A stretch of 64,000 nt of DNA, from contig JABWDB010000006.1 of NCBI GenBank assembly GCA_019614645.1, forward strand, positions 1,922,001-1,986,000. Direction: 5' to 3'. The notes beneath the pieces were generated by a model. It had not been told where the DNA came from. It saw only the letters and a program-made list of their open reading frames with translations, and searched no databases. Below are positions 10,846 through 22,925 of the stretch, in pieces; the stretch's first letter is position 1; each line of letters begins with the position of its first letter. Source of the DNA: Stratiolaelaps scimitus. Taxonomy: Eukaryota > Arthropoda > Arachnida > Mesostigmata > Laelapidae. Both the position numbers and the translations under genes were made by a program.

Positions 10846-13166
10846 ACATGCATGCACCGGCCGCGAATCTGCAGAAATTGCTGTAACGCGTGACGAAGAA
10901 AGCTTAGTTACGAAGAGCTTATCGTTGAAGGGAAGTTATGTGTTACATAACAGTGCTTTTGAGATGTATTTCGCAGATTACTAACATGATGAACAACCTA
11001 AAGACGGATCAATATCTTCGGTACCATGTTATCGGGTAGGGGGAAATAGCGGTGGCGATACCACCAAATATAAGCAGGAAGCCGGATTATAGAATAATTT
11101 TTGTTTATATCCAGCTGTCATTTTTTTAAACTTACTTAAGTTACGCTACATGAGGTAAGTATAATTTGGCGTCTGCCAAACACTTTCCCTGTAATTGAAT
11201 TACCTGAGAAAATAAAAAAAAACTCTCCCTTAAAAGTTATCCCATTTGGACATAATCGACTTTGCCCACCTGAGTGAATAACGATCACGCTACCAGTGTG
11301 CGCCATATAGGATCGCACAAGCGCTCTGGTTGTTCAAGTAGTTAACTCACCATCTCGAAAACAATGCACGGCAAGCATTTTTATCTTCCATTCATTGGAC
11401 CCCTTTAGCTGCTGACGTCCACAGTAAATGTCAAAATCAGTATACTGATGATCGTTATGGACGCGCCCCCAATGACGGCGCTACGCCTAAAAGACTCAAT
11501 CACTCTTATGATATTACCTTCATTATTGGCTAATAGTGACATCCGCGCGTTCCTAAAGCCTAATGCTTAGTATACAACTCGGCCGCCGGGGGTCGCATTA
11601 TGCGAACGTAACCCTCGTATGCGTACGTTACCCCAAAGTCGCAGACATCCATATATCCACGCGCCCTCGTATGCGTGGCACGTTGAGCGTGTAGCGGTGA
11701 CGAGACGAGGACGATGAAATTGAGGTTCGGGTGGAGATCACACGAAGATGAGAACAGCACTCGCTCACTGGCTAACACCACTATCATTCCTGTTCGAGCG
11801 ATTTCACTGCGAGCGACACGTAAGGCGGAAGAGAGAAATCATCTCAATCTTAGCCCTGTACAATCTATCCTGTACACTGATTCTGGATGTCGTCTGTAGC
11901 GGTGTGGGCCGCGAAGCTCGCGGTTTACAGCCGCCGAAGCTGACGACGAGGATAGCGGCGCCAGCGATAATATCAACAGCAGCTTCATCTTCCACAGACA
12001 TTGCTTATGGCAGGCACTCAAGCGAGTTCGTGCGTGCGCTTGCATAAATCCGTGCCGTGTACAAATCATTCCGTTGGTGCGGCGAGCATGACACAGCAGA
12101 GGTGACAATTCCTATCGTGCCTCGCCGGCCCCGAGCAGGGCTGTACTACTCAGGGGGTCTGGGCCGGCCTTCCCTAATCATGGACGCCGTTCATTGAAGG
12201 AGACGACCAGGTCGCCACCGCGATGCCGACAAAGTCTGCATCACACACTCTGCGAATATAAGAGACCGCCGTAGACATCCGGCCTTTGACAGCGGGGCCA
12301 TGTGTCCTCCGTACATCGTGATGCTATGCGCCGCGCGGCGTCGCTCATCGATAAACCACTATATCCCTATGTAGGCACTTTCGGCCGCTTCCGCCTGTAA
12401 ATAATTCCCTTTTTCCTGCATCCGAAGAAGACCAAAGAGACAACATCATTCCAAGTTGATATACGCAACGAGCCCGACCGGCATTACCACGAGTTTGACC
12501 AACATTGCCTCTATGAACTCGCGTCGGGTCTTCGCGAAACGCTTGCAATACTCGAATGCGTCACAATTGATGCGGGAACATCTGGCGCGATAAGCTGCTA
12601 CGTCAAGCATATTAAGTATTGCAAACGCATAGATATTGTATAGTGGAATAGAATCGCTAGCTTAATAACAACTAGTTGCAGTGCCAATTTCCGCACTTCG
12701 AGTAGCTATCCCATCCGACCATATGGTGAGACAAACGCGTGAAACGCATTGAAGTCATTGAAGTTTTCACATAGCGCCCAAATAAGCTCAGGACAATACG
12801 GAAGTTATAGACTTGACCACGAGCGACGCAAGCACCTTACAATCTCGTTCCGTAATGTGGTAGGACTCGTGTATATATATACAGAATATATATATATATA
12901 TATCTGGATTTGCCTCCCTTTTGAATTGTGTTCCCATGAATTGTCTACCTTGTCGTCGACCTAACACCCTGAGGAGACATTTTAATTGACGCCAATCTTC
13001 AGCAACCAATCCTCAAATATCGCCTGGCAATATCGACAGTTTGACGCTCGCGTAACGTTTGAACTCGCACATCCCATTTTACAATATTGAGACGTCGGCT
13101 TTTAAAGCTGCTTACGTAACCCGTGGGGGCAATATCTCTTCCTCTCTTTGTGTGTTTTCAATGCAG
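10846..13166. other. Intron-like DNA with no assigned gene
   Basis: Several overlapping short frames lie at 11560-12108 on both strands. One plus-strand open stretch at about 12426-12643 follows a pyrimidine tract (CCCTTTTTCCTGCATCCGAAG) and reads naturally, but ends at a stop with no donor. TA tracts are at 12872-12881 and 12887-12903. Nothing else was recognised. Confidence 0.45.
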
Positions 13167-13448
13167 CGTTCTCTTGCGTTTCCAGGCATGCCACTTGAGA
13201 TTGAGGTAGAATTACGTCTTGTTACCGACAACCGACATATCCCAGACATTTCCCATCTCTCACATAGCATGACCGTTCTGACACATGGCGCGCAGCGCAG
13301 ACGCACTACATGCGTGCGTATTATACCAGCCAATGGGTCGTTTTCACAAACAGCACTTCATTACGATGTGCACTCTTTCGCGTGTTGGGACAGCGGTAGA
13401 GAGAGAGAGAGAGAAAGAGGAGAAGGCGAGAGAGAGAAAGTGAGCTAG
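13167..13448 (+). CDS. Candidate 3' exon, unknown protein
   Basis: A good acceptor (TTTTCAATGCAG, ending at 13166) is followed by 93 open codons to a TGA. The start reads RSLAFPGMPLEIEVELRLV and the tail is a (GA)n-encoded run of RE and EG, so the last 20 or so residues come from a microsatellite (13399-13414). A donor-like GAG|GTAGAA about 39 bases in would give a 13-codon exon instead. The function is unknown. Confidence 0.3.
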   Translation, partial: RSLAFPGMPLEIEVELRLVTDNRHIPDISHLSHSMTVLTHGAQRRRTTCVRIIPANGSFSQTALHYDVHSFACWDSGRERERERGEGEREKVS

Positions 13449-13893
13449 CTCATACAGCGACAGAGAGGGAGACTTCGAGTTTGTGGGGGGTAGCAGGTTA
13501 ACGGGGCATCGGGGTTTTTCGGGAAGGGCGTTCAGTCGTTCGGGCCTTAAACATCCGCGGGGGGTTACCCTTCCGTTCGCGTGACTGAACCCCATCACCC
13601 ACAAACTCGCCTGGGTTACGCCCCGTCCCCTGCATTGTGCCTCGGGCCGTGGAGGCCCGTGTAGTTGGTTGCCATTACCACCAGGGAACATACCTCGATA
13701 GGGGAACTCCACGTCAGGGGTCGACGAACACATGACGATACACAGTCGGTATCGACAGCCACGCAAGCACGCCAGCACCAGAAGCAGCGGCGGCGGCAGC
13801 AGCAGCTGCTGGAACATAAGCAAACATGTCTTTTCGGTTTTGCCTTGCCGCTGCCGTGCCGCGGTGACCCCACCGGACGCAGTTGGTACCTAC

Positions 13894-13985
13894 CTTGGAG
13901 GCGAGACATGTAACAGAGTTTTCCGAGAAGCTTCGTAGATATTTGTGTTCTGTAACTTCCAACCACGCAGGAGGCACACAAATAG
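13894..13985 (-). CDS. Internal coding exon, unknown protein
   Basis: On the minus strand, GGGTATTCAG is followed by two bases and 30 open codons, including ICVPPAWLEVTEHKYLRSF and ending ENSVTCLASK at the consensus-like donor CAAG|GTAGGT (GT at 13892-13893). The exon would leave in phase 0. The VPPAW...SVTCLA spacing is faintly reminiscent of an immunoglobulin-like strand, but this is not enough to call a domain. A second frame across the same bases is also open, so phase is uncertain. Confidence 0.38.
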
Positions 13986-14348
13986 CTGAATACCCAATCA
14001 CCCATCATTGCTAATTAGTCGTCAAGTTAGCATCAGCAGGCCACGTCGAGGAAAGACCTGTGCGCCGGCCGTAGCTATTGTGGGTGACGATGGTGTTTTT
14101 GTGTCGTCATCGAAAATTCATTAGTCGGACCACCCCATGTATGTTCAAGTCGATTCAACATGAAATCTATTTGATTCAATGACGCTCGATAACAGCTAAT
14201 ACAGTAGCCAGTATCACCGCGGCCAGTTAGCTAGTTACGTGAGTGTATTCATCGCAGGTTAGTATCATATATGATTCTGACAACAGGGTTTACTTTCGGT
14301 TTATTAATCTTTTTTATATCCAATTTGCCCACCTCTACTTCACTGCAG

Positions 14349-14452
14349 CGGAGCTACAGAGTACCAGCTTCTCGAAGGAATCAAGGCGTGCTGGACACAG
14401 ACATGAAACGACTAACAGGGACATGTATAGATTAACCAAGGCATTGCTGTAA
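14349..14452 (+). CDS. Candidate exon, unknown protein
   Basis: A long pyrimidine tract (about 14308-14342) ends in CACTGCAG at 14348, one of the better acceptors in the window. One frame after it runs 34 codons (ELQSTSFSKESRRAGHRHET, then RDMYRLTKALL) to a TAA, with a weak donor GCT|GTAAAA overlapping the end. The other two frames are open for 18 to 27 codons. Function unknown. Confidence 0.27.
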
Positions 14453-16490
14453 AACTGTTTATAGAGCCAAGACCACTTGGCGCTGATAGCCCGTCATCGG
14501 TACAGGAGAATAGGATGGGGATAAATGGGGGCCCTGCACAGAGGCTGGGTTGAGCTACTTAATCGAGCAGTTCCCAGACTTGCTAGCAGCGTAATTAACA
14601 AAATTGATTGGGCGTATTAGTAAATGTTCCGGGCTGACTCACAGCCGTAAGCATTCAATGTCCACGGAATAGTTTTCGACATTTTTTCATAAGACGGAAA
14701 CCGCAAGCCTGTTGGTGGCCAACATCTATCATAAAATTAAATCGGAGAGATCGAGGTCGGCTCGACAATGCTAGCAGGTGGTCCTGGCACCTTCCGCTCT
14801 ATAGGGGTATCAGTAAGCAGCTTTTGATAGCTAAGATATATTGTAAATAGACTATCCTAGTGATGAACCTTGCCAGAAACGAATACATACTAAATGTCGA
14901 CCATATTTAATGACGGCTGTCATTTTCACAGCAGTCACTTTTGGTTAGGCTATTCGAAGCTACTGCCAGGAACGTTAGCGAATAACGCGCATCCATTTCC
15001 ATGGCTGGTTCTCAAAATGTATGTTTTTACATGCACACACACTGATACCATTATGACACAATCCTTAGTTTTACAACTAACAAAATCTTTGCTCCACTTT
15101 CAGCCCGTATAGGTTGCAGCTTGATGAACCATCGAAGCCAAATGGGGTCGCGGCGCCTTCCTATAGTTGTGTGTGAGCATTCTAGCAAAGGAATTCTGCT
15201 AAACATATTTTGCACTATCGAAATATTTTGCCCCGTACGCTGTCAGCATAATATGGGAAACTTGCTGTCGCGGATATTGGGGTAAGGTTTCCGAAAGGCG
15301 ACCTTCTCAAGGATGGCTCATGTCGCGCGGCTAGGCACTATGCGCTGCTCCTCCGCAGGACAATAATGAACAACCTCCGGCAGCAGCGTTGTGGGACGCA
15401 CCGCCCGCCGGTCCCATCCATAGGCGAGCGTTTGAGGTGCGAAATGTTATCGGCATGTATGGTCGATTGCAGTATACCACCGTGCCCTATTGCTCAGTGC
15501 TGCCACCAACACCAACTGGCGTCCCTCTCCTCCCCAGAGGTCAGCGACTGAAAAATGCGTCGGGATGCATATTCGAGCGTTTCGAGCGCGGCCGTACCTG
15601 CCACTCGAGTCAGCTTGCTGGTCATCGTCTGGCTGTAACGTCCGAATGTCTCCCTACCTGCTCGTCTCCGATCTACTGGCTAGCTGTTGGAAGCTGGCTA
15701 CCCGAAACAACGTCGTTCAACGAGTGTGACGTTTGTCAACAACTACATTAGCGACTCGGCAACATACGCCCACAGCGATTATGATCAACCCGGTAATTTT
15801 TCTTGAAGCGTCCAAATGCATTCATATGTTCGAACCCGGAATTTCAATATATTGCCTTTTAAGCCCTTCGAGCCACAGCCCCACTCTTGTGTGCAATATA
15901 TTATACACACTATATATACTGTATATTCTATGTGCTCGTCCGAGTCATGACAGCCTTAGCCTGGCTTCTGATCAAGTACATTATGTGTGTATGTATGTAC
16001 ACAGACAGCAGTGATTTACGTGTATTTCCCATCTGCTAAATATGGCTGTGTGACCCCGACTGAAGCAGTGAACGAGATTAGTTACATCCAATGTTTGCGC
16101 TTGTATTGAACAACACGGCGCACTGCCGCCGTAAAGGGTACCAGACCTCCGCGCTACTCATGTATGTACAATATTGTACAGCTATCAAGTCGAGTTCACA
16201 GGGTTAACTGCAAACAGCTAAGGTGGACAGATGACTCGCTACCCGCAGAACATGTTTCATGTAGGTGTACAGTTATAGTTCCCCCTGTTGGTAGCCGATA
16301 TCGATTTCCTGATAGTTCCCTTTCAGCGTGGAACACTGTACTAATCGCTATCGTATCGCGCTATGATAATCGCAATCCAAAGTTTCTGCTCTAACGCCAC
16401 GTACAGCACGATTACCACGACCAAATCCCTTTCGCTGTCCGATGATGGGCGTCATCTGGGAGACAAACTTTTTGTCGAATTCGAGCCGTC
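14453..16490. other. Intron-like DNA with no assigned gene
   Basis: Short frames at 14894-15112, 15366-15751 and 15733-16014 show no motif and no convincing splice boundaries. I see no clear repeat other than short AT-rich runs near 15900-15930. Confidence 0.45.
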
Positions 16491-16841
16491 CTATACAAAC
16501 GTACAGGCGTGTCTGTAGTACTTCGTCATATGTGGTTGTTGCTGATGTCTTTTGTAGCTGTTGCTGGTGATGCTGCTCTTGGCGGTATCGTCGCCGTTGC
16601 CATTGTTGCTGTCGTCACAGGTGTTGTTGTTGTCGCAATCCAGGCTAGCCGACCTTCGTCCCCTTCGATCATAGGATTGAACGAACGCAAATCCTACATA
16701 AGCACGCGCTGTGTTTCGATTGCCGACGATGCATTGTATTGTTTCTACTAACTGCTCATCGCTGGGCACCGCTTCCTCCCCGGGCAATCGCCGTCCTATA
16801 TCGTTTAGCACCAGCGCACGGCGTTCATTGGAAATGTTCTC
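16491..16841 (-). CDS. Candidate exon, Asn/Asp-rich protein of unknown function
   Basis: The minus frame is open from a TGA at 16842-16844 to 16491. It reads ALVLNDIGRRLPGEEAVPSD, then QLVETIQCIVGNRNTARAYV, then an Asn/Asp/Ser low-complexity tail typical of arthropod nuclear proteins. An AG near 16843 could be the acceptor but its pyrimidine tract is poor, and a donor-like TAT|GTAGGA lies near the middle. The plus strand has an 80-codon hydrophobic frame across the same bases, which is probably its mirror. Function unknown. Confidence 0.33.
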   Translation of the reverse strand, partial: ENISNERRALVLNDIGRRLPGEEAVPSDEQLVETIQCIVGNRNTARAYVGFAFVQSYDRRGRRSASLDCDNNNTCDDSNNGNGDDTAKSSITSNSYKRHQQQPHMTKYYRHACTFV

Positions 16842-16899
16842 TCACTGTTGGCCTCATGGGTCAGCTGGATCGTTGGTCATCGGTGCTAGCTGCACTACT

Positions 16900-17901
16900 G
16901 TGCTAATTCATCCACCACCGCAGTGCCACCACTACTGAAGTACTGTTACACTACACAGTAGCACACGCAGGAAGGACTCGAGATAATCCCCCTACATTCG
17001 TCGTCTTCCGAAGCAACAAGACGTGGTAGCAGGTAACATAGGTAGGCGACGAGAGCGGCAGGCACCCCCGGAGCCTACTCTGGGACCCTGCCGCTGGCTT
17101 TGAGATGTCTCGAAACCTGGAACAACGACGACTGCAACGACCACGATCGAGCTCCTGCCCCTATGTTGTCCATGCTTGTCACTTTGTAGTTCCACTGAGG
17201 CCGGAGGGAGCATTTGACACACGAGGTTTGACCGTCGGTCTCCCTATCGCGCCGAGTCAAGCCAGTCGGCGGTCCCTCTAACACGGGCATCCCTACGAGC
17301 GCACTCAGGTCGGCGGCCCGACGCCTTTCCCAATTGCCGGCTGAGCGGGCATGCAGCCGACCAAGCAACCACCTGCGCTCGATAATCGATCACGATCGGG
17401 ACTCGCCTCCTTCGCGCACCCTGAGAAACCCTAACCGGGACCGAGAACAGACAAGCCCATCCCAGCGCAGCATAACGTCCTGGCGTTCACAGCCCAACCG
17501 ACGCGGCGTCCCGTTCTCCTCCGATAGGATGCTTCCCCCATTCCTGATCATCCTGCACCGGCAGCAGCGGAGACTGCCGCCTTCTCCTTCTTCGTCTCCG
17601 GCCTGCCCCGTCGATTTCAATTTCCCCACGGATCTGGCGCCGTTTGCTCGATTCGCGCGGCACTGCACAACTACCAGCAGCGTCACTGCCGCCACCGTCA
17701 CAGCAGCGACCGCCGCCGCTGCCGCTAGCGCCACACACAATAAACGAATCGGGGCGACATGGATCGATTTCCCTCACCCCTGGCCGCCTCCAACCAAAGA
17801 CCCCCCCCATTTACTTTTCTCGACTCTCACCAACTGACTTCGGATCGGAGCTTCGTCCCGAACTCGGTTGGGACGGTCGGACGTCCGCTGTTCCCATCGC
17901 G
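16900..17901 (+). promoter_or_regulatory. CpG-rich promoter or 5' UTR-like region
   Basis: This is a GC-rich stretch with many CpG dinucleotides, and frames on both strands stay open without one being favoured (for example 17334-17837 plus, 17390-17810 minus). It ends at a good first-exon candidate at 17902. No TATA box or initiator was identified with confidence, so calling it a promoter is an inference from composition and position. Confidence 0.35.
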
Positions 17902-17964
17902 ATGGCTGCGGTCGCGGAAGCGGAGCTGCAGTGGTCGTCCGGAGGCCTTCGGAGCTTTCTAAAG
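17902..17964 (+). CDS. First coding exon, unknown protein
   Basis: An ATG in good context (ATCGCGATGG) opens 21 codons beginning MAAVAEAELQWSSGG and ending RSFLK at the near-consensus donor AAG|GTGAGC (17965). The exon leaves in phase 0. It sits at the downstream edge of the CpG-rich block, as expected for a first exon. The Ala/Glu-rich start is common in animal proteins and gives no family. The same frame is open upstream to about 17644, so the real start could be earlier. The next exon was not identified. Confidence 0.45.
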
Positions 17965-18930
17965 GTGAGCGTGCGATAAACGATGTGACTGACTTGACTC
18001 GTCTCAAGTCTCGAGCCATACTCCCCGCATAGACGTCTCTTTCTCCGCATGCTCTTTCATTTCTCGTCGTCTGGCTCGCTCGCTCGAAGGCGACGGCACT
18101 CGCCGTTGCGGCGGCAGGGATAACGACCAAAACACGGTAGATGATGTGGCAAGGGACCAACCGCCGTTGCTGGGTCACACATCCACCACTAACCACGTGG
18201 GATCTGTCTGCGGCAGAGGCACAATGACGTCCCAGGGTCACGACTAGGGCTAGCGGACGAGTCAATATAAAGAGTAGGTGCGGCAGCTTTCTCCAAGGAA
18301 AGAGGTATCTGTCTGCCAGATTACCAGCGGTTACATAGAAAAAAAGCGAAAAAAGGAGAGAAAAAGGTAGATATCACAGAAGGATACGGCTGTTAAAAGT
18401 GGGATATTAGTCGAGTTGGTGCAGAGCCAACAACAAAACATTCAGATATGAAGGGGCGGCTAAGGACTTCCGTTCTTAGGCGCAACGTCGTCCTACGTTA
18501 GATGATTGCGTCTCCAGTTCGGTATGAATAGGCTTGAAATGAAAAACAGTTCATTAAGTGAATGTCTAGACACCGTTGCGGGGTAACTCTTGCAACGGAT
18601 ATCAGAAAGGAGCATCGTTAGTGGTTGTTTACCTTTTTTTTTTTTCTTTACTTAATCTGGGAGGGCAAATGCTCTTGGGAGGGCATTACTAGGATATACG
18701 GAAATATCATTTTAGTTGCTAGTCAAAACTATGTGGGAATGGCTGTGGATGAAAGCTGTCTCTGACCCACTAAAACCTCCCACGGTCAGGCTTTAGTAGA
18801 CCTGTCAACTTCCTATCATAACACAGATCCAGTGAGGACGGAAGTACGTTAGTAAAACTTCTGCACTACCGGGTGGTTTGGGCACCCTTCTGGAATAATG
18901 TGTCAGACATCCGAGGACAGCTTGTTCCCA

Positions 18931-18961
18931 TATTCCGGGCTTCTTTCAGAAGCCCGGAATA
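18931..18961. repeat. Perfect 14-bp hairpin with 3-base loop
   Basis: TATTCCGGGCTTCT at 18931-18944 is exactly complementary to 18948-18961, with loop TTC. The surrounding 500 bases look like non-coding repeat DNA. Confidence 0.85.
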
Positions 18962-19257
18962 ACAACGCCTCAAGAAGGGGTTGATTTCTCAACGCGAAAT
19001 TTCTCTTTGGCTCGTATCGAGAATTGTTGTCTCCCTTGGTTCATGCCTTTTCTCTGAGTGCCTCGGTTCTCCTTGGCGTCCAGTTCTCTTATATCTCTCC
19101 AACGTGTTGTCTTACCCCGGCCCATCAGTCTCGTAGACGGTCTAATGGTGAGAGAGCGTCTTGAGTTTAAATATGACCAGACGCGAAGAATCCTTGGGGT
19201 TCTTTAGTATCTTTCGTTATTTATCGATTTTTCCCTGCTATGACAAGGTTGAAACAT

Positions 19258-19323
19258 AGAGCAAAGGTGGCCCCCACATGTCCTCATAGTAATATTTAAA
19301 GATTCAGAGCTGAGGCCTGTCAT
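19258..19323 (+). repeat. Diverged copy of A-tailed retroposon family
   Basis: The segment matches, with scattered differences, the reverse complement of 57899-57955: shared blocks include TCCTCATAGTAAT and GAGCTGAGGCCTGTCA. Here the family is in plus orientation and the 3' part after GCCTGTCA is diverged or lost. A target-site duplication was not found. Confidence 0.6.
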
Positions 19324-19824
19324 GTAAGGTGGCTTAAGGTCAAACGTACAATAATAATGATAATGTTTGTGATCTCTTCCCAGTGGTCGGTAGATTCCAC
19401 TCCAGATGATTGTTTACCTTAAGTCGTTTGAGCAAACATTGTTCCCTTGGTGTATTTAAGTTGAAGCTATTCAACTTAGTAACAGCAATCATGTCTGCTA
19501 TATATATATGTATATATATTCACATGTATCACCATATACTTGATTTTGCCCCAAGTTATCTATATGATATGATTTGCATATAAATACCTGTACCAAAGGG
19601 TAGTCGCCACTGAATATGCTTATTAGTCATCGAATTTCAACTGCGGTTGGAGAGCTCGGGCTATCATGTATCAACTTTTGTTCTGTCCTGCACTTCCCGT
19701 CTTTGTTTGCACTACCTGTTGCTCACTTTTATGAAATGATTTGTCTTTCTTAACACATCATCCTAAGAGACTTTTTTTTATAACAGGTTCTTACGGCCTC
19801 GCTATTTTCGAGAACGTTCTTTTT

Positions 19825-19826
<2 letters not shown>

Positions 19827-19862
<36 letters not shown>
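19827..19862. repeat. (TA)n microsatellite, about 36 bases
   Basis: An uninterrupted TA alternation. Confidence 0.95.
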
Positions 19863-19865
<3 letters not shown>

Positions 19866-20100
19866 GATATATTTCAACGGACTGATAGGCACTGTATAGC
19901 TTTCGAGAGGAATCGCAACGCTGACCAGAGACTCTTATCATATTTTACCTTTAGAGGACATCATTTATGATTTCAACCAAGTAAGCAACCAGCTGTTCTA
20001 GCTTACGGCCACGAACGTACTGTTGTGTTTGATATTTCGGGCCAGGCGAATAGAATCCTATGGCGACCCGAAACCTGTATCGTTCGCCATTGTTGTCTAC

Positions 20101-20297
20101 CTATAGGGGAAAATGGCGATGCCTGTGATTGGCTGGGCCGCCCAAATCAGCTGGTCCTGGCGAGATTTGGGTCCTTGCAGACTCTTGGAAATCACCGATA
20201 GAGATAGCACAATTTGAGGTTCGTACAGCGTTTCTATTACTGCTACTGTTGGTATACATTCAAGACGAGGCTCAATCGGCGACAGTGTCGCGTTCAT
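20101..20297 (-). CDS. Candidate first coding exon or fragment, unknown protein
   Basis: On the minus strand an ATG at 20297 opens 65 codons (MNATLSPIEPRLECIPTV, VISKSLQGPKSRQDQLIWAA, ending IAIFPY) that run up to a donor-like TATAG|GTAGAC, leaving two bases over. GC content is average, so an open frame this long is moderately informative. Just upstream, two further minus frames (20272-20565 and 20357-20587) are open and also read naturally, which suggests either several exons or an old coding sequence broken by frameshifts. Function unknown. Confidence 0.35.
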
Positions 20298-20587
20298 TCG
20301 TCCTCTTTACGACCTTGGTGCCAAATCCGCCTCCGTAGTGCTCCAGTCGTGAGAGGCTAACGCGCCTGACTGCATTTAGTGTGCGCGAACCTCGGCACGG
20401 GCTTAATTTGCCGTATGGTCGTTTTATGCAGTCGAATAACTGGCTTAATGGGCAATACGAATAAAATGGCATCATTAGCTTGAAATGTAGTAAAATTGAG
20501 ACGCGATTGGAGAGGAGCGTACGGAGTACACTGACAGTTTTCATCTCTCGGACGCTTGAAGACAACGCTCATACGACAAAGCTCCAA
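20298..20587 (-). CDS. Candidate coding segment, broken or multi-frame
   Basis: The frame 20357-20587 gives a 76-codon run (VVFKRPRDENCQCTPYAPL, then ILFVLPIKPVIRLHKTTI). The overlapping frame 20272-20565 ends in LEHYGGGFGTKVVKRTNE. A natural composition in successive frames on the same strand is what a decayed gene or mobile-element ORF would show. No catalytic motif was recognised. Confidence 0.25.
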
Positions 20588-22221
20588 TAGGTGCCTCTAA
20601 TAGGCGCTATGCCAGCCCAGTGAAGACCTTCACTTATAATTAATCCAGAATATGAGTTCTGCGATACCTCCTCGATCAACTCGCATTAACGACTCCCCGT
20701 ACAGCCCAGTCGCTAATGTCTGACTTGTATCGCATCTCGATGCAGTTGTTGGCAGGTCGAATAGCTTGGCTTCCCGGCATTAATTACTAAGCAGTTGAAT
20801 GTGCACTATTCTGAGAGCCAGTTTACAACGTTGAGGGCCTCTCTTCATTGACCTTCAACGTATTCGCGTTTAGAATCACTGCGGGGACGTTCACCTAGAG
20901 TTCTTGCGAAGTTATAGGCTACCGTGCCGACAACGATAGCACCTTGCGTACGAAGATTCTATTGCAATAGACCTATGGTGGTGAGCTTCGTTGAACAAGT
21001 CGTATAAGGAAACAATAACTAACATTAGTTAAATGCCCTATATCTATATATATATATATATATATAGCAGGGGTGGTTCGTTGTCCTGCTTGTTCTGCAG
21101 GTGCTCATTTTTATCCTTTTGATGTATTCAGGTCCTGAACCTTAACAGGAAAGAAAGTGATATTAGCTAATCTCTTGCTTAGCCCTATGGGGATCGTTTT
21201 TCCAGGTATAGATAAGAACTAATCGAGTCCTCTTGAATCTAGATTTTTACAGGTGGCATTTCACTCCTGTGAACTTAGCCATGCTTGGCGTACAGGAATC
21301 CAATTTTCTGGAGCCAAAACCTTAACAAAACTGCTCATATTAGAGGCCAAACTGTCGAATTGTTTTTCACCGACGACCCCATTATAGACGTATATTATTG
21401 TTTCTGTTGTCATAGGCTCCTTATTTACACACAATCCTCACTTGGTTCGCAGTAACCTCAGAATCAACTAACTAATGATTGAGTTCTAATATATTTACAT
21501 AGCAACAGTTCCTGGCATTAGTACTCAGGGTTTTCAACTCAGTCCTATATATATATATATATATCGCTGGTCAAATCGGTATATGCAACACTTTCAGATA
21601 GTTCTCTCGACAGAAAGTCCCTAGATGTAAGTCAGTCAAACATGAGTCGTCTATTCTCGACGTTTCCTGGGTCATACTTCATTCTTGGTGAAGTACACGA
21701 AAAAGCAATGCCAGAAGTATGTCCTTGTACCTTGCTTTTGCAGGTAAGCTGTAGTTGTATGCTCCCCAGTGGATTCCTACTTCCACGATCGGAGTCATGG
21801 TATTCCCCAGCGCAATGCTATACCATTATATGCCTTCAGTAGCTCTCGATCTAATCGTAGAAAACAGTGGCCGACAGGATCGTATCCAGTCGTCCACCTC
21901 ACGAGGCTGAATCCGATTTAGCATTGCTTCATCACGGGAAGCTAGCACACACACGTTGCTCAATGTTTGCCTTATTTTGTACATTCAGCTAATTTAGCCC
22001 CATCTCCAGGTGGCTGATGAAATCGCACAACGTTGCGACAGCAGGGGAGCCGTTTCGGTTATGAGAAACATAGATCACCACTGCAAGAAATGAATAAACC
22101 ATCGAAGGGGTCAGTAGTGATCGGCCGGTAGACGTGTATCACCTACGTAGGCTGATTACATGTAAGTCGATTACAAGTGGCAAGATTAATTCACTCATTC
22201 CCGCAAACAGGTGGCATTATG

Positions 22222-22269
<48 letters not shown>

Positions 22270-22678
22270 ATCATCCTTTAACCGAAATTTAGCAACCATG
22301 CGGCAGCACACGTTAGCGCTGAGAATAGCGGCATGGACGAAATTTTGTATAATTAATCAACCTACCAATCAATCAGGAGTTACTATTAATTTGTCAGAAC
22401 ACCCCGCAAACATCAAGCCAACGATTGATTCAGACCTTGCGATGACGACCCGCAACCTATACTCTTCACGCTGCGCACATATACCTATACGAAGGTCGTA
22501 GCTAAATTGGTGGTGCACCATTTGGTTTTTAACGAGGCAGAGCCACTTCGTGGTCAATTAAGTTTCGTATTTCTTTACTAGTTGATAGATTATTTTAGTG
22601 AATATATGTATATATATATATATATATATTGCCACGTCAGATGCAAACTCTCACACGTTCAGCGCACGTCTCTTTCAG
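20588..22678. other. Intron-like DNA with TA microsatellites and no assigned gene
   Basis: TA tracts occur at 21045-21066, 21546-21564, 22221-22269 (one interruption) and 22601-22629. A short plus-strand frame from an ATG at 21642 ends at CAG|GTAAGC (about 21745), which is a consensus donor but also looks like an acceptor. No other support was found. Confidence 0.5.
22221..22269. repeat. (TA)n microsatellite, about 49 bases with one G
   Basis: It is the longest TA tract in this part of the window, interrupted once by a G at about 22241. Confidence 0.95.
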
Positions 22679-22822
22679 GGCCATTCTTTCACGAATGATG
22701 CCTTTTTGCCTTGTGCGATGCTCCGGCTAGCCCTCACGGGACTCCTCCACCATCCCCCAATAAAGAAGAAAAATACGTTAAAGCGATTTCATGTCGGCGC
22801 TTTTGTTAATAAACGTGATTAA
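22679..22822 (+). CDS. Candidate terminal exon with polyadenylation signals
   Basis: CGTCTCTTTCAG ends at 22678 and is followed by 47 open codons (starting GHSFTNDAFLPCAMLRLALT) to a TAA. Two AATAAA motifs lie at 22759-22764 and 22808-22813, but both are inside or at the end of the frame, so an earlier stop in another phase is possible. Function unknown. Confidence 0.22.
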   Translation, partial: GHSFTNDAFLPCAMLRLALTGLLHHPPIKKKNTLKRFHVGAFVNKRD

Positions 22823-22925
22823 TGAAAACAAAGGAAACGACCTAGTAGGGCGCTCCCTACGAAGACGAATGGGTTACTGGATGCGAAGGTTCACCATCAT
22901 GGTTCGTTCAGCATAGTTCCTCCCT

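Larger units (their letters stand above)
17965..20100. other. Intron-like DNA with retroposon debris
   Basis: The first 300 bases keep a GC-rich minus frame (to 18265) without splice support. The region contains a T-rich tract at 18632-18650, a perfect hairpin (18931-18961), a retroposon fragment (19258-19323), TA tracts near 19500-19520, and a long (TA)n at 19827-19862. No ORF of note lies between 18300 and 19750. Confidence 0.55.

Noticed and set aside
12426..12643. Plus open stretch after a pyrimidine tract
   Set aside because: It reads naturally but ends at a stop with no donor and no polyadenylation signal, and no neighbour exon fits.
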